Shown: one piece after another, positions 10,607 through 23,215 of the stretch
How positions within the stretch are numbered: the stretch's first letter is position 1
Layout: each line of letters starts with the position of its first letter
Assembly (NCBI GenBank): GCA_015852425.1
Contig: JAAAIG010000040.1
Span: 1 to 64,000, forward strand
Reading direction: 5' to 3'
Origin: Gryganskiella cystojenkinii
Taxonomy: Eukaryota > Mortierellomycota > Mortierellomycetes > Mortierellales > Mortierellaceae
DNA length: 64,000 nucleotides
Made by a program: the position numbers and the translations under genes
Notes under the pieces: model-generated
Seen by the model: the letters and a program-made list of their open reading frames with translations, nothing else
What the model was told of the DNA's origin: nothing
Database searches by the model: none

Positions 10607-13600
10607 ATGAATCGCGGTGCAAGAGGCAGCGGAAGAGGCGGCGGAAGAGTGTCGGGAAACCAGGAGACTGGACTCTTCACCGCTGCAGGCCGTGACCGCG
10701 CTGCTGCTAATGGCATGAGCGACGTCAATGCCGGTGGTGCAAACAATGGAGCAGGCGGAGGAGGAGGCGGTGGCGGTCGCCGCAGTGGTGGAGGTCCCAT
10801 GCGCGACAACGGACGGAAGCGCGGTGGTGGTAGACGAACCGGAGGGCTCCGAGGATCCTCAGCTCACTTGCCCTTGCCTGGACGTAATGACGATCGGGAC
10901 GGCGATATGGATATGGGTGGTGGGGACAAGAAATCAAACTTGTAAGTTCTTGATCGTTTGTTGTATTGAATCGTAGTTGTAGAATATAACTATAACCAGA
11001 CTTTGTAATATACCCGCAACAAACTGCTTTCTTGTTGTTTTTGATCCACCTTTTGTGTGCCTTATGAAAAGACAACAACATGGATCAGAACAATGTGCAC
11101 GTCGCTTTCATAAAAGAGGATTAAAAACCCCTTCATTGTGGATTAAGCCGGATCAAAAAAAAAGAGAGATATAAAAAAAGGGACACTAACCATTCTCTTA
11201 TTTAATTTTCGATTAGTTCGCCATACCAGAGACCAGGAAGGAATAGACCCGGCACCGTGTCTGAACACAACAACAGCAACCTGAACGACACTCTTATCGT
11301 CTTTGTAAATGGAACACTCAATTTGACTTAACATTTGTGCAACTGGGCAGTTCTGCACTGGAGAGGACAAGGCTGACCAAACAAACGGACAATTTCTCTC
11401 TTGAACTATGACATTAGATACTCGGCACCGGCGTCGGATCAGATTCTGGACTCTTTGATTTCTTGAGTCGAAAGGCGTCACCTGTCAAGATCACACCCGC
11501 CAACGTACCGTATTAAAATCCTCGATTGCTGAGTCAAGAACGATGAGCTGTAGACCGGGCTTTTGACACTTTACTTGGGGTTTTTGTTTCTTTTGATGAA
11601 TAGAAAAAGCCAAATACGGACGGAAATTCGATCTCATTTCATGTGCCAACACTTCAACAAGCAAGCGCCCTCAAGGCACTCAGCGGGATCCGATACAAAC
11701 AGCAAAAAGTATGAGATCGTAGTCAAATCTTCTGAGGGCATGTGTTTTTTTGTTGTCCGGATCGAACTCACATTCACTAACATGGCCCTGTTTTTTTAAA
11801 AAAAAATATCGCTCCAGATCATCATCAAAACCACGGGCGACCAGAGGATCGTGGAGGACAGATCAAGATCAAAAGGGACCAATGCTGTCCAGAGCACAGG
11901 CACGATCGATGCCATCCGAACATTCATCCGCTCTCGGCACTCCAACGGATTCTTGGATCTGGAGAACATGGCCGCCGACCCTACCCTTCGAGCGGCTGCT
12001 GTTCTCCCTCCTGGAGCTGGAGCCACCAGAGGCAGATTCGATGTCGGAGCCGTTTTCATGAAGGTCGCCTCTGAAGAATTCCCAAATGTAAGCGAGGACT
12101 TGACTTCGATTAGAGTACTTTTGTCGAAAGGATATATCCAGGGCTGATCGTTCTTTTTTATATTTGGATCGCTTGCATAGATCACCACCATTTCCTTTGC
12201 ATCTAATGGACTGCGTTCTTTGAGACCCCTCTCGGCCGTGACGCGATTCTTTCCAAACATTCACAACCTCTCGTTCAAAGGAAACATGATTGAACAATTC
12301 GTGGATCTGGACGCCTTCAGTGGCACCAAAAAATTGCCTCAACTCAGGGAACTCATCTTGCTCGACAATCCGATCCGTGACAATGATATTGCCAAGAACA
12401 AGGACGATATCGAGTACAGGAGTAAAGTCATACAGAAATTTCCTTCTATTCAGTTGTTGGACGGGACGCCAGTGGGACCCAAGATCTCGTTCGGCTCCGG
12501 CGATGCTGCTAAAGAGGCCAGCAAAGGTCCACCACCACTTCCTTTACTCGTGCGTGGAAACTTTTTCGATTCACCTGGCACCGAGTCCTTGGTTTTGGAG
12601 TTCTTGACCAGGTATGATACTTTTCCTCCCACGCCAAAATTAGACCGAGTTTTAGAGATGAGGTATCAGAGCTTATCCAACACACTCACATTCTTTCTGT
12701 TTCGAACTCAGCTATTTCAAACTCTTTGACACGGATCGGAATGCATTGGAGCACATGTACGATAACAGTGCTACGTTTTCTTACAGTGCAGTCAAGAAGG
12801 GCAATGATACGTGGGGCGGATACAATGACAGTCGAAACCTTTCAAGGATCAAAGATCTTAAACAGCGGACCAACATGCTCCAAGTGGGAAACGTTGCCAT
12901 TGTCAAGGAGGGACTGTTGCAACTCCCCAAGACGACTCATAACCTCAGTGATGCCTCCAAGGTCAGAGTGGACGCCTGGCAAACGGGTGGGTTACTCCCC
13001 GCGGTCTGTATCTATATCATGGTCCATGGCGAGTTTCAACAGGCAAACGGCAAGAATAAGTCGTTTGATCGGTCCTTTATCATTGCACCTGCACCTCCAA
13101 ATTCACAGTAAGTTTCTACATTCCGTCCTGTTTATAGATCGTCTCTCTTTATTCCCATGTTGGACAATGATTAACTTTTTTGCTTTCTTTCGTTTGCATT
13201 TTACATTTGATTTCTCTTAGAGCGGCGATGCGTGGATGGAAGTGCCTGATCATCACAGACCAATTGACGGTCCGCAGTTACAATGGCAGCTCTGCGTGGC
13301 AACCTGAGCCGGAACCTGGAACGACTGGATTGAATGCTCCGACTCCAGTAGCGACACCGATCCCAGGGATGACCGTTCCCTCTCCTGCGCCTGGTGCACC
13401 TGTTGCAATTGCAGAGGGAGCTGGACCAAATCCTTCGCAGGCGCCTATGGCCGGAATTGTAAGTGTAGTACCGTCTTGATAGCCTTTTGTTTTGTTTTTT
13501 TTTGCTGCCAAGAATGTTTGTTGCTGTGATCAAAGACTAATAGTTATCCTTGTGTTATGATAGACCCCCGAACAACACGCCATGGCCCAAGAGCTTCAGC

Positions 13601-13737
13601 GTCTCACTGGACTCAACTACCCCTATGCGGTCCAGTGTCTTACTGCTATTGCCTGGGACATCCAAGCCGCTGTGGCGCTTGTAGACCAGGAGCGCGCCAA
13701 TATTCCGCAATATGCTTGGGAATCACCAAGATTTTAA
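10607..13737 (+). CDS. MEX67: mRNA export receptor Mex67 / NXF1 (TAP)
   Basis: Nine exons are proposed: 10607-10941, 11217-11304, 11418-11504, 11604-11708, 11818-12087, 12181-12611, 12712-13107, 13221-13458 and 13564-13737, giving 707 aa. Exons 3 and 4 are short and were found by matching the NXF1 fold; they carry GLFDFLSRKASPVKI and ASALKALSGIRYKQQK. Order: Gly/Arg-rich N-terminus (1-112), RRM-like domain (about 135-225), leucine-rich repeats (about 230-400), NTF2-like domain that pairs with Mtr2/NXT1 (about 425-605), Pro/Ala-rich linker, and a TAP-C UBA-like domain (651-707, from TPEQHAMAQELQ to YAWESPRF). It carries spliced mRNPs through the FG lining of the pore. The Arg/Gly-rich start is longer than in yeast. 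The weakest borders are those of exons 2-4. Confidence 0.9.
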
Positions 13738-14193
13738 AAGAACGAGTCAGGCAGGCCCTATCACCGAATCGATAAAGCAGAACCGCCATCTAGGTCGACC
13801 TTTAGCTGTAACCTATTCTTTCTTTTTTTTTTAAAAAAAAATCGAGAGTTCAAAAACACGCCTCAAGATGGACGGAGAGACCTTTCGAANNNNNNNNNNN
13901 NNNNNNNNNNNNNNNNNNNNNNNNNNNNNNNNNNNNNNNNNNNNNNNNNNNNNNNNNNNNNNNNNNNNNNNNNNNNNNNNNNNNNNNNNNNNNNNNNNNN
14001 NNNNNNNNNNNNNNNNNNNNNNNNNNNNACTTTCAACTCCTCCATTGGTTTCCATTCCCTTCTTTTCTACCTTTACCAATTCACCTCCATTCCTTCATTA
14101 AACGCGCCTTGACAAACTCTGTCACCTTTTCCTACCTTTCCACCACTAAACCAAGGACCGGACGAAAAGTTTACCTCATTCACTCACACCGCT
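13738..14193. other. Intergenic with assembly gap; ERV1 promoter
   Basis: This stretch lies between MEX67 and ERV1 and contains 139 unresolved bases. The readable parts are a T/A-rich 3' flank and a pyrimidine-rich leader before ERV1. No gene can be seen, but the gap hides part of the promoter. Confidence 0.5.
13890..14028. other. Assembly gap (139 N)
   Basis: A run of N lies between MEX67 and ERV1. Its size is not round, so it may be an estimated gap. Confidence 0.99.
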
Positions 14194-14844
14194 ATGCCCG
14201 CTCCTGACCATACTAATATGGACGCCCCTTCGGCATCGACCACAGCTTTGCCTCCAGGCATGGTCTTGGGGCCTGATGGAAAGCCCTGTCGTACCTGCAC
14301 CGATATCAAGAGCTGGCGCAAGATTGGAAAAACCTCCAAGACTCAAAAGAAGGAAGAGTCGTCTGCTACCCAATCTGCAGGATCAACCTCTGAATCCCGA
14401 TCTGGATCAACCACCGCCGCAACCTCGTCCGCTTTGGGGGCCGGGGCCGTCGCAGCAGGAGTTGGAGCAGCAGCAGCAGCGCCCTCCACGTTCGACTACG
14501 AGAAGGAATGTCCCCCTGACAAAGAGATCCTCGGTCGAGCTACCTGGACTTTTTTACATACCATGGTTGCGTATTACCCGGATCGCCCATCACAACAAGA
14601 ACAATCGACCATGAAGTCCCTTCTGGGATCCTTCTCTCAGTTTTACCCCTGTGGACCGTGTGCAGAACATTTAAGAGCCGAGATGCAGGAGGATCCACCC
14701 AAGGTTGCAACCCGTCAAGAGTTGGGTCTTTGGATGTGTGGGATGCATAACAAGGTTAACGAAATCTTGGGCAAGGAAAGCTTTGATTGTTCCAAGATCG
14801 ATGAGCGGTGGAGAGATGGACCGGCGGATGGTCGATGCGATTGA
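14194..14844 (+). CDS. ERV1: FAD-linked sulfhydryl oxidase Erv1/ALR
   Basis: One exon, 216 aa. The N-terminal shuttle motif CRTC (Cys32 and Cys35, after GPDGKP) matches the CRxC disulfide relay of Erv1. A Ser/Thr/Ala linker (about 55-105) leads into the Erv domain. The domain holds LGRATWTFLHTM, the catalytic redox pair YPCGPC (Cys153 and Cys156) beside the FAD, LWMCGMHNKVN (FAD-binding His and Asn) and a final FDC/RCD cysteine pair. The protein re-oxidises Mia40/CHCHD4 in the mitochondrial intermembrane space and passes electrons to cytochrome c. No presequence is visible, as usual for Erv1. All expected cysteine pairs are present. Confidence 0.95.
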   Translation: MPAPDHTNMDAPSASTTALPPGMVLGPDGKPCRTCTDIKSWRKIGKTSKTQKKEESSATQSAGSTSESRSGSTTAATSSALGAGAVAAGVGAAAAAPSTFDYEKECPPDKEILGRATWTFLHTMVAYYPDRPSQQEQSTMKSLLGSFSQFYPCGPCAEHLRAEMQEDPPKVATRQELGLWMCGMHNKVNEILGKESFDCSKIDERWRDGPADGRCD

Positions 14845-15111
14845 GAAACCAAGATCCGCCTTTCTTTTTTTCGGTATACCTTCCATCATTCTTTCCCCCT
14901 GAACGTTTCTCACTTCATCTTCTCCCAGGTCAGGACTGGATCCATATCATTTTGACAAGCATCAGCATTTTTTTACTACTCTTAGAACAAAAATAATCGA
15001 TTTGTCATCGTTTTGAATTTTTTTTTCTTTCTCGCCTTTTTGTGTATTATTATGGGATATGTAAGATGATTAAAGATGGGAATATGGTTCCAAGAGCGAT
15101 TGGCGGTTATT

Positions 15112-16468
15112 TTAATCCGTGGCAGGGTAGTCCTCCGCGAGGAGACGCTCAAACAGAGCCAGGGTGCTTCTGACACCCAACACAACACCCTCATCTGGTC
15201 CCATACCAGGAGTCCAAGTCGAGTGAGCGAAGTCAATCAGACGGAGATCCGTGACCTTTTGCGAGACCTCGTCGTCTTCCTCATCGTCCTCATCATCATC
15301 GTAGTCCAAATCCTCATCATCCTCCTCCTCCTCCTCCTCTTCTTCCTCATCTTCATCATTTTCATCAGCATCAGCATCTTGGCTTTCCATGTCATCCTCA
15401 GCCTCCTCAGCTTCCTCAGCGGCGACGGCTCTGGCATGATGAGCCTTGACTCTTTCCACGACCGCGGCAATCTTTTCCTGTTCCATGACCAAACCCTCAT
15501 CAAAGGCTTCGGCATCACCCTCATACAACATCAACAAGGAACTGGAACGCATCCTCACTTCGAGATCCTCGATCGTGCTCAGGAAATCCGTCAGATCCGA
15601 GACGAAACGTTCGAGCACCAGACGCATGCGCTTTGGCCCCAATTGTGCGGCGAAAAATGCACGGAATCCGTCCAGGACAGTCTCGGTGGTGAGAGATTTT
15701 CCGTATTGCTTCAAGAACTTGATAAAGTCTTGCTTGTCACTGTCGTAGTACTACAGCGAGAGTTTTTTTATTTTTTTTTCATTTTAGAGAAAAAGAAAAA
15801 GAAGTGTTAAATCCATCATTTCCTTACCACCTGTGATCCTGGTATAAAAGAAGACGATGAGGGGAGAGAATTCTTACCTCGAAACCCGTCAGACGAAAGC
15901 CTAGAGTTCCACTGGTGGTGTTGGCGGCGACGGCGCCGAGACGAACCTTCTTCTCCTCGGGCGCGTCATCGTCATAGAGCTGAGTACCCAGCTTGAGATC
16001 AAGGACACATGGCTTCTTGAATCCGTGGGACAGATTCTCGAGGCAGAGGCATTCATCCTCACCCTCAACCTTGACTTTCTCTCCAGCGTCCTGTTGTCTC
16101 TCGTCTCCCTCGTCCACCATGGTTTGGGCATGGACCTGTTGCAAAAGATCCGAGGCAGAGGTGATCGAGGCCGATTGTTCAAACGAGAGAAGATCTGTGA
16201 GCGCGAATCCGTTCAGGGCCTTGATCGTAGGAGCAGCAGGAGAAGATCCCTCGGCACCGTCGGTTGTGGTTGCCGCGGTGGGACGCGCCAGAGTCAAACT
16301 TCCATAGTAAACGGGCATCCAGGCAGCGAGTTCGGGGTGGAGAGCGGCTTCCTCGTAAAACTGATGTTCCTGAGGCAATGAGGGCTTGACGATGATCTCG
16401 TTCTCTTCACCCATGGACAGGACGCCATCGTGACCTCCGACCTGGTTCTGGAGTGGGTTGAGGATCAT
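15112..16468 (-). CDS. ARG82: Inositol polyphosphate multikinase (Arg82/Ipk2, IPMK)
   Basis: Two exons on the minus strand are proposed, 16468-15878 and 15750-15112, giving 409 aa. The splice GTAAGA/GTAG falls between LTGFE and YYDSD. The start NQVGGHDG matches the ATP-loop region of Arg82. The family signature PxxxDxKxG is PCVLDLKLG (153-161). It is followed by SGTLGFRLTG, then SSSLLMLYEGD and the metal-binding LIDFAHS (Asp370). An acidic run of Asp and Glu (about 310-350) sits just before that motif, as in yeast Arg82, where it is also acidic. The enzyme phosphorylates Ins(1,4,5)P3 stepwise to InsP5 in the nucleus. In yeast the protein also stabilises the ArgR-Mcm1 complex; whether that applies here is unknown. 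Confidence 0.93.
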
Positions 16469-16769
16469 TGTTGAGATTAGATTGTGGGAGTGGAGGGATG
16501 TGAGGAGATCAGATGATGGATGAGCAAAGAAATACCCAAGAAAAAATAATAAACAAAAAAAAAAAAAAACTCCTTTTCCTCGGATCCGTGTTTGGCGGCT
16601 GTTTTCGCCTCGTGGCTCCAGAACGAGATTCTTCCTCCTCCCCTTTCCAATCTCTGTGCAACGAGCAAATCATCCAAAAATGGGCTCATTTTACCAAGCA
16701 GAGGCACGTCGCACCAGTTCCTTTTGACTATCTTTACAAAAAAGCAACATGCAAATATGCTAGCTATGT
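16469..16769. other. Intergenic: IPMK promoter and TAF7 3' end
   Basis: A 301-bp spacer between two minus-strand genes. It holds a polypurine/A run (about 16553-16570) and no visible gene. Confidence 0.55.
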
Positions 16770-19047
16770 TTATTTGTTCTTTGCCTTGGACTGGGCCTTG
16801 GCTTCCTCTAGTTGACGGGTCTTGAGGTTCAACTCGTTGCGGAGGTTTTCCAGAATGGATCCAAAGCGTCTCTATTAGCCACAGAGACATGGAGCAAGAA
16901 AACCATGGTCAGTATCTAGCAACAATCGAAAAACAAACCATATCCTTCACATCGCATACTCGTAGTATCGCTTTACCTTCAGAATATCGTTGGGCGCAGA
17001 GTTGACCTTGTCCTCGTTCTCCTTGACCTTGACCGTTAACTCTTTGATCTCGTCCTTCAACAACTTCTCATGCTGGGCACCCTCGTCATCATCATCGTCA
17101 TCGTCTGAGCCACTGTCGTCGTCATCTTCGTCGTCATCCTCCTCCTCTTCCTCGTCATCCTCTTCGTCATCCTCCTCTTCTTCCTCCTCATCCTCGTCTT
17201 CATCGCCTGCTTGTGTGCCTCGGAGTGGCTCCTTGCCCTTGTTACTCGAAGACTTTGACGCTGTGTTACCAGAAGCCAGACTTGAAGATCCATGACGATG
17301 GCCAGCCATCGAGTTACTTCCAGCTTGCGCAGTGTTACCAAAGACTCCCAAGCCATGGCGATCGTCAGAGCCTTGTTTTTGTTTCAGCTGAGATGATGAT
17401 GACGATTGCTGTTGTTGATGAGATCCCTGTTGCTCGAGTTGAGGCGTACCCTCGTCCTCGGATGCTTCAATTTCCTTTTCGATGGTCTGAAGGAAATCCT
17501 CCATATCAGAACCATCGTCCTCATCTTCATCTTCATCTTCCATATCCATGTCTTGATCATCTATATCCATCTCGCTTTGAGCCCGTGGGCGACCATCATC
17601 AGGTGCGGGTGTGGCGCCATCCTCGGAATCGAAGCCGTCGTTGCCCTCGTTGTGCTCGACAATCTCATATTTTACCTCTTCCGCCAACGCGTCCTCATGA
17701 AGCAATCGTTCAATCTCGTTTTCAACGCCTTCAACCGCCTAGAAATTTAAATTTCGAAAAGGAAGAGAAGTGAGTGAATATACCATAGTCAAGCTCGATA
17801 TCTTGCCAACTATGTAACAACGAGAAAAAAAAGAAGATATCCTTGCTTTGCTTACCACTTTGGAAATACGCTTGCGGAAACGACGTTTACGGACGTTCTT
17901 CAAGGGATTCGTCAATCCATCGGGCCATATATATTCGCTGGGTTTGAGTGGTGGCAATGTGCTAGAAGATGATCCGGTCTGGGCAGAGGCGACGGTCAAG
18001 TTGGCGCTGCTTTCGGTCTTGATAATATCCTCCTCGGGTTCCAGATCCACGAGCAGCAACTGAGAGATGTCCGCAATCTTGTACATTTGTTTGCCATTAA
18101 GGGTCTTGTGAGATTCCGTGATAGTCGGAAGATCCACGAGCTTTGTTCCGAATTTTTGGCCCTCAAACACGAACGTGCCCCTGCGGGGATCTTCAACCGA
18201 AAAAAAGACAGCAAAAAATAGTGAGATGATTTTCTCCACAATTCAAAAAAGACAAAAAGTATACAAGAAAAGGGGCTTAAAGGCTGTAAACGCAGATGCT
18301 TGGCATTGGTTTACCTTTGAACCGCAAGATCACAGACTCGTCGATCTCACGAGCAACGACCTTTTCTCTGAACCGATCAGCCATGTCCCCTGCTGGTAAT
18401 CTCATGATGAACTGCTCCTCGATACTGACCTCTGGATCTTCATCATCATCCGAGTCCTTGCTGCCACCTCGAGGATCGTCATCATCGTCTCCGTCCCGTC
18501 CACTGCCCGAGGCATGACCACCACCTCGCCCACCCCCACGACCGCCTCGTCCTCCACGACTACCACCACCACCTCCGCCACCCCGCTTGCCCGTAGCTCC
18601 TGTTCCTTTTTTGTAAGGTCCCTTGGGTCTTCCGGACTTGCCAGAAGCACCGGCTGAGCCACTCGAGGATCCTGCGGCGGCTCCTGCTGCAGCGGCAGCG
18701 GCGAGCTGTTTGCGAGGTGCTGTGCCTGGTGGTGTGTTGGAGAGGGTGACCGGGATCGGTGGTAATGACGATGCAATTGGATTCGTAAGGATGTTCATGG
18801 CAGCAAAGGCAGTAGATGCGCCAGTTGATGAGGGGAAATGGGATATTGATGGTTCTTGCAGTTGCAGTTGTGATGCTGTGTTGTTGTAGGATGTGGCTGT
18901 TGCTGCTGTTTGTCCAGCATTGTGAGTTCGGATCGGCTGAGGATACATGCCCAGGGGGAATGCAGCAGGGTTCCGTCCCTGCTGTTGTTGTTGTTGTTGG
19001 CCTGGGCTCTGTCCTTGTCCTGGCACTCCTGTTCCAGGGTTCGACAT
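16770..19047 (-). CDS. TAF7: TFIID subunit TAF7 (TAFII55 family)
   Basis: Four exons on the minus strand are proposed: 19047-18315, 18190-17856, 17738-16977 and 16871-16770, giving 643 aa. Splices keep frame (GTAAAC/GAAG, GTAAGC/CTAG, GTAAAG/ATAG). Order: Gln/Ala-rich start, basic Gly/Arg RGG segment (about 150-185), then the TAFII55 N-terminal domain (about 218-350). Recognisable blocks are EEQFIMRLPAGDMADRFR, RRGTFVFEGQKFGTKLVDL, MYKIADISQLLLV and YIWPDGLTNPLKNVRKRRF. After it come long acidic tracts and a C-terminal amphipathic helix ending in Lys-rich sequence. TAF7 binds TAF1 and restrains its activity within TFIID. The RGG segment before the domain and the total length go beyond the human protein (349 aa). 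Confidence 0.92.
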
Positions 19048-21411
19048 TCTTTCTCGGTTCCTTTGAGGATCGGATTACTGAGGACTGATGTGAGGAACGA
19101 ACTGCGACCTGACCTGCAGCGCATTTTGCGTGGCCATCGAGATAAGGTTTTTTTGCTGCTAGGAACACGTGACCTCGTCTATTTATTCGTGTTAATTTAT
19201 TCGCTTTTTCTAAATTATCTCGAAAAGGATATCACAGGAACACACAATCAGGTCATTTCAAAAAATGAGTTCGTAAGGCTTTCTACCTTTCTCTCGCTCG
19301 ATTTTATCTCTCAAACTCTGTCTAGACGTAGTCCGAACATGCTCTTTTTCCGACTCTTTCTCGGTGCATCCATGGAAAGTTACATTGCATGCTATGACCT
19401 CCGAAAACTGCGCCGTGTTGAGGTCATCAACGGGACGTTCGAGAACTCTTTGAGAAAAAAGCTGCTGGCGGCACTTTCCGATGCCTTCTAGGGTAGGCAG
19501 GAAGAGGAGCAACCGGATTGGTTGAGAAACAAAAACTGAGCAGGGTCACTCACTGATCTCTTTCGCTGCAGGGAGGCTGATGGCGATAGACTAGAGAGCA
19601 CGAGGGAGGATGAATAAGAGTATTTTCGTTGTTGTTTTGTGCATGTTGGAGAAAACGTGAGGGACTTCTTTTGTTTCTCTGTGAGATGAGGTCCAAACAC
19701 AGTTCAGAGTTGACCCAAACACAGTTTGAGAGCAATTCTCTCGAACAACAAAAAAAAAAAGTAAGTTTTTTTGAACAGCACAACACGGCTTTCCCTCCTC
19801 ATCTGCGCCGTCTCCCTGGACCTGATCGAAAGAAACGGAAACGCTCTTGACGACCAAGGGGACTCACTCGCAATCAATTCCGCCGTTTTTCTCTCGAAGG
19901 AAAGAGATTCCGCTTTTCGATTCTTTTTAGTTTTTCGGGATCGAGGACAGCCAGGACGGACGCAGCTTTGGAAATGAATCAGGCGACAGTGGATTGACTG
20001 AATTGAAATCAGATTCTTTGAAGCGGAAACTTGTCTTCCAAACCCATTGGTTCGTGAAATAAGAAGGATTGAAGCAGATGCGGGATATGAACTTGTCAAC
20101 TGATTCAACGACAGTGCGGGGACGTCTTTCTTTTTTTTTTGCGCTCTCCCTTTGATGGCATCCTTGGCAATTGAAGGTGTGGTTTTCACTCCATACTGTA
20201 GTAAGAACGAGGAACGAGTGGTTGAAGGGTCCAAAACAACACAGGACAGAGAATTACGAAGAGGGCGAGGAATTGGAGGGAGAGTTGTTTCCAGAGAGTA
20301 CAAAGAGAAACGTCCTTCACAAGATGGCATGTCTTGTCATCCCTTTCCTAAACTGTGTTTTGACCCACACTTGCTAATTTTTTTCCCTTGATGACTTATC
20401 CAGGATAAGTGCGTGTCAGTCCGGCCTTTAGCAAGCAATGTTCTAATTTTCAGTTTACATGTCCACGACTGAGTCATTATTGATAGTTGATCGTCGAGCC
20501 GAGGTTCTTGGACCTGAAGGCATTGCCCGTGAGTTCGGCCTTCATGGCACTTTCAGGAAGAAAAGGAAAAGTACTGAACTCTAATGCCAAAGAGAACAGC
20601 CAATCCCGATACTGCCGTGGACAGCATCGCAACCGATAAAAAATTACATTTCAGAGAAAAGAGTTTCCTATTGTCAAGCTCGGCCTGGCTTCCTTCATTT
20701 CTCGACCATCATCACTGGCAATGACAGAAAAAGAAGGTCAGGGTAAGCGGTTGTCCCCTTGATCCATCTGCCTCCTTTTTGATCCGAATAGGAGAATTTT
20801 TGCTGAACAAAAAGAGAGCAGACACTGCCAGATAGAGACTTTTTTTTTTGGACTGGGATCGCTGTACTGAACAAACAAATCGACAAAGATCCAAACAATA
20901 TCGTGTCATCGTCGACGAATGACTGCCAATAAAATCACTGCTCCTCTATTTTTCGATTTCAGATTGATTTTTTTGAATCTTATTCTTTTGTTTCTGACCC
21001 ACGCGCACAACGCGTTGCCTTTATTGATATTATGTTCCTGTTGCTTTTCTATTCACCTTCTTCCTCCAACCCGTTTTCTCTTCTCTTACTTTAGCTCTTT
21101 TTATTCACTCTTTCATTCTTTTCTCTTGTCTACAGGGACTCCTAAAACGAACATAAAAAGCCATCGGTCTGAAAACTCCCCCGCACACGTTTCTAAGATT
21201 TTTTCTTTCTCTTCCTTCCCTCCTCTTTTCCGTCCTTTCTTTATACATATTCACTTTTATTCTTCTTTTTGACCTGTTTTTCTCCTTTTCCCTGTTTGTC
21301 CGGCCTTACCATCTTTTCGCCATATACCTTCCTCTTCCTTCACGTTTACCATAGAAAGCGCTCCTCTTTGTACATACCCTTTCCAAACAAAAAAACAAGC
21401 TCGCAGTAACA
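19048..21411. other. Long intergenic region between TAF7 and the bZIP gene
   Basis: About 2.4 kb separates two divergent genes. It contains CACGTG at 19166-19171 near TAF7 and a pyrimidine-rich leader before the bZIP gene (about 20930-21400). Open frames of up to 208 codons (minus, 19704-20330) show no domain, no splice-supported extension and no paralogue in the window. I see no gene that can be defended. Confidence 0.5.
19166..19171 (+). promoter_or_regulatory. E-box CACGTG upstream of TAF7
   Basis: The palindrome lies about 120 bp before the TAF7 start codon. Its ten-base context ACACGTGACC is identical to that of the site before RPT5. Function is inferred. Confidence 0.35.
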
Positions 21412-21742
21412 ATGGACAGTTTCCCAAACCCGTACGCCGCCCTGATCGCGACTTTCAACCAGGTTTCACCTGAAAACAAAGATGACCTGGATGACCCTCA
21501 ACACCTTCCCGATGATGACCTCTTGCTCTGGGCCAACGCTCAGTTTACCTACGATATCCCCCCAGGCGTTGGAATCTATGAGGACGACATGGGCGTTAAG
21601 CTCGCAATGAGTCAACAACAGTTTCAACAGACGCAGCAACACCAGCAACAATTTCAACAACAACAACTGCAGCAGCAAAACCAACAACAGCAACACCAGA
21701 ATGGACAGTTTCAACAACAACAGCAACAGCAACAGCAACAGC

Positions 21743-21779
<37 letters not shown>

Positions 21780-23215
21780 GTCATCATCTCATGCCTTAAT
21801 TAATCCTCAGCAGCAACAACAGCAGCAGCAACAGCAACCACACACTCTCCAATATCATTCATCAGATATGCAGCGCCAACTGCAGCAATTTGATGCTATC
21901 CATCGCTACCTTGATGCAACGTCCGAAGGTACATAACAAAAACTGGCTGTCATTGTTGTCAAATGACGATGTCTAATCGCCATACATCGTATACTTCAAG
22001 TGGAAGCTAATCAAATGCCTCACCTATGCACATGTTTCTCACTTTGCCTTTCGCATTGTTCACCACTCCTGCCGCCTCAACCTTATAGATCCAAGGACCT
22101 CTCTGTCTGTCGTGGAACGGTCACGTCAACGAAACCCTGCAGGTTCTGGAGAAGCTTCCTCCTCTCAGCAACCTCAGGTCCAACAGCAACAACAGCATTA
22201 TGATCCTCGCCTATCATCTAGTTTCTCTCCTCAGGGTACATCTTCCGATGCCACTGCTGGTGATAACCATTTGTTCAAGTCCACGTTCACATCAGAGTCC
22301 TCCACCGCGTTCTCCACGCCAGCGACAGCAGGCCCTATCAGTCCTGCTGCTGCACGACTCTTGCGTCAACCTATGCTGGTGCTCCAACAGCAACAGCAAC
22401 ATCCCCAGTTGCAGCACCACCACCATCCCTATTCGGTTTCCTCCAGTCCCCTACCGTCGCCCACGACGATGACTGATTTCCGTCAGCTCCAGATTAACCC
22501 TCAGCCTTTGGCTGCTGTTGGCCCTCCAAGTACTTCTTCGGCTGCCAAGAAGGAGAGCTCCTCCGCTAGGACTTCTACCACGGCAGGTGCTTCACCTTCC
22601 AACTCGGTCACGTCAACGAAAGCCAATGCCGCAACATCTCCTCCCTCCGGGCCATCCTCCCAACGAGAAGAAAAATCTCAAGAGGCCGCTGACTTGGACG
22701 ACTATGACCCCGATCAAGATGATCTTCATGCTCATGGTTCTTCCTCTTCCAAGGCCACCGACGGTCTCTCTCCAGACGATCCCGATTATGCTCAAAAGCT
22801 TGCCGCTGAGGAAGACAAGCGTCGACGCAATACTGCCGCCTCGGCTCGATTCCGTCACAAGAAACGTCTCCGTGAACAGATCCTTGAAAAAACTGCCAAG
22901 GAGATGACAGCAAAGTCCGAGATTTTGGAGGTTCGCGTCCGTGAGCTGGAGATGGAAATCAAATGGTTGAGGGGTTTGATCGTTGAGAAGGACTCGAGAA
23001 TGCTGGATGGTTTGCCGGCGATCCCAAGTAGTGCCACAGCATCGGCGGCGGCTGCGTCTTCAGCTACTGGTAGTCCGTCCTCTCTCACTGGGACTTCAAG
23101 CCAGTCATCGTCGTTGTCAGGGTCAGCATCATTGGCGAGTTTGAGAGGTGGTACGAAAGCAGAAGGCAGTACAGCCACAAAGGCTAGACGTAGTAAGAAA
23201 TCTCAACAGGCTTGA
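21412..23215 (+). CDS. bZIP transcription factor, CYS3/MetR/Zip1-like
   Basis: Two exons are proposed, 21412-21928 and 22089-23215, giving 547 aa (splice GTACAT/ATAG). The N-terminal half is acidic, then dominated by poly-Gln (about 21616-21835), typical of an activation region. The basic region starts at Lys416 with KRRRNTAASARFR, the pattern of the sulfur and amino-acid regulators CYS3/MetR and Zip1. It is followed by KKRLREQ and a leucine-zipper helix (about 440-478, LEVRVRELEMEIKWLRG). After the zipper the tail is Ser/Ala-rich and ends in basic KARRSKKS. It should bind DNA as a dimer in the nucleus. The sulfur-metabolism link rests only on the basic-region pattern. From about 22948 the coding sequence forms the start of a tandem duplication. 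Confidence 0.9.

Noticed and set aside
19704..20330. Minus-strand open frame of 208 codons
   Set aside because: Low-complexity, no domain, no splice context, no paralogue; it lies in the long spacer between TAF7 and the bZIP gene.
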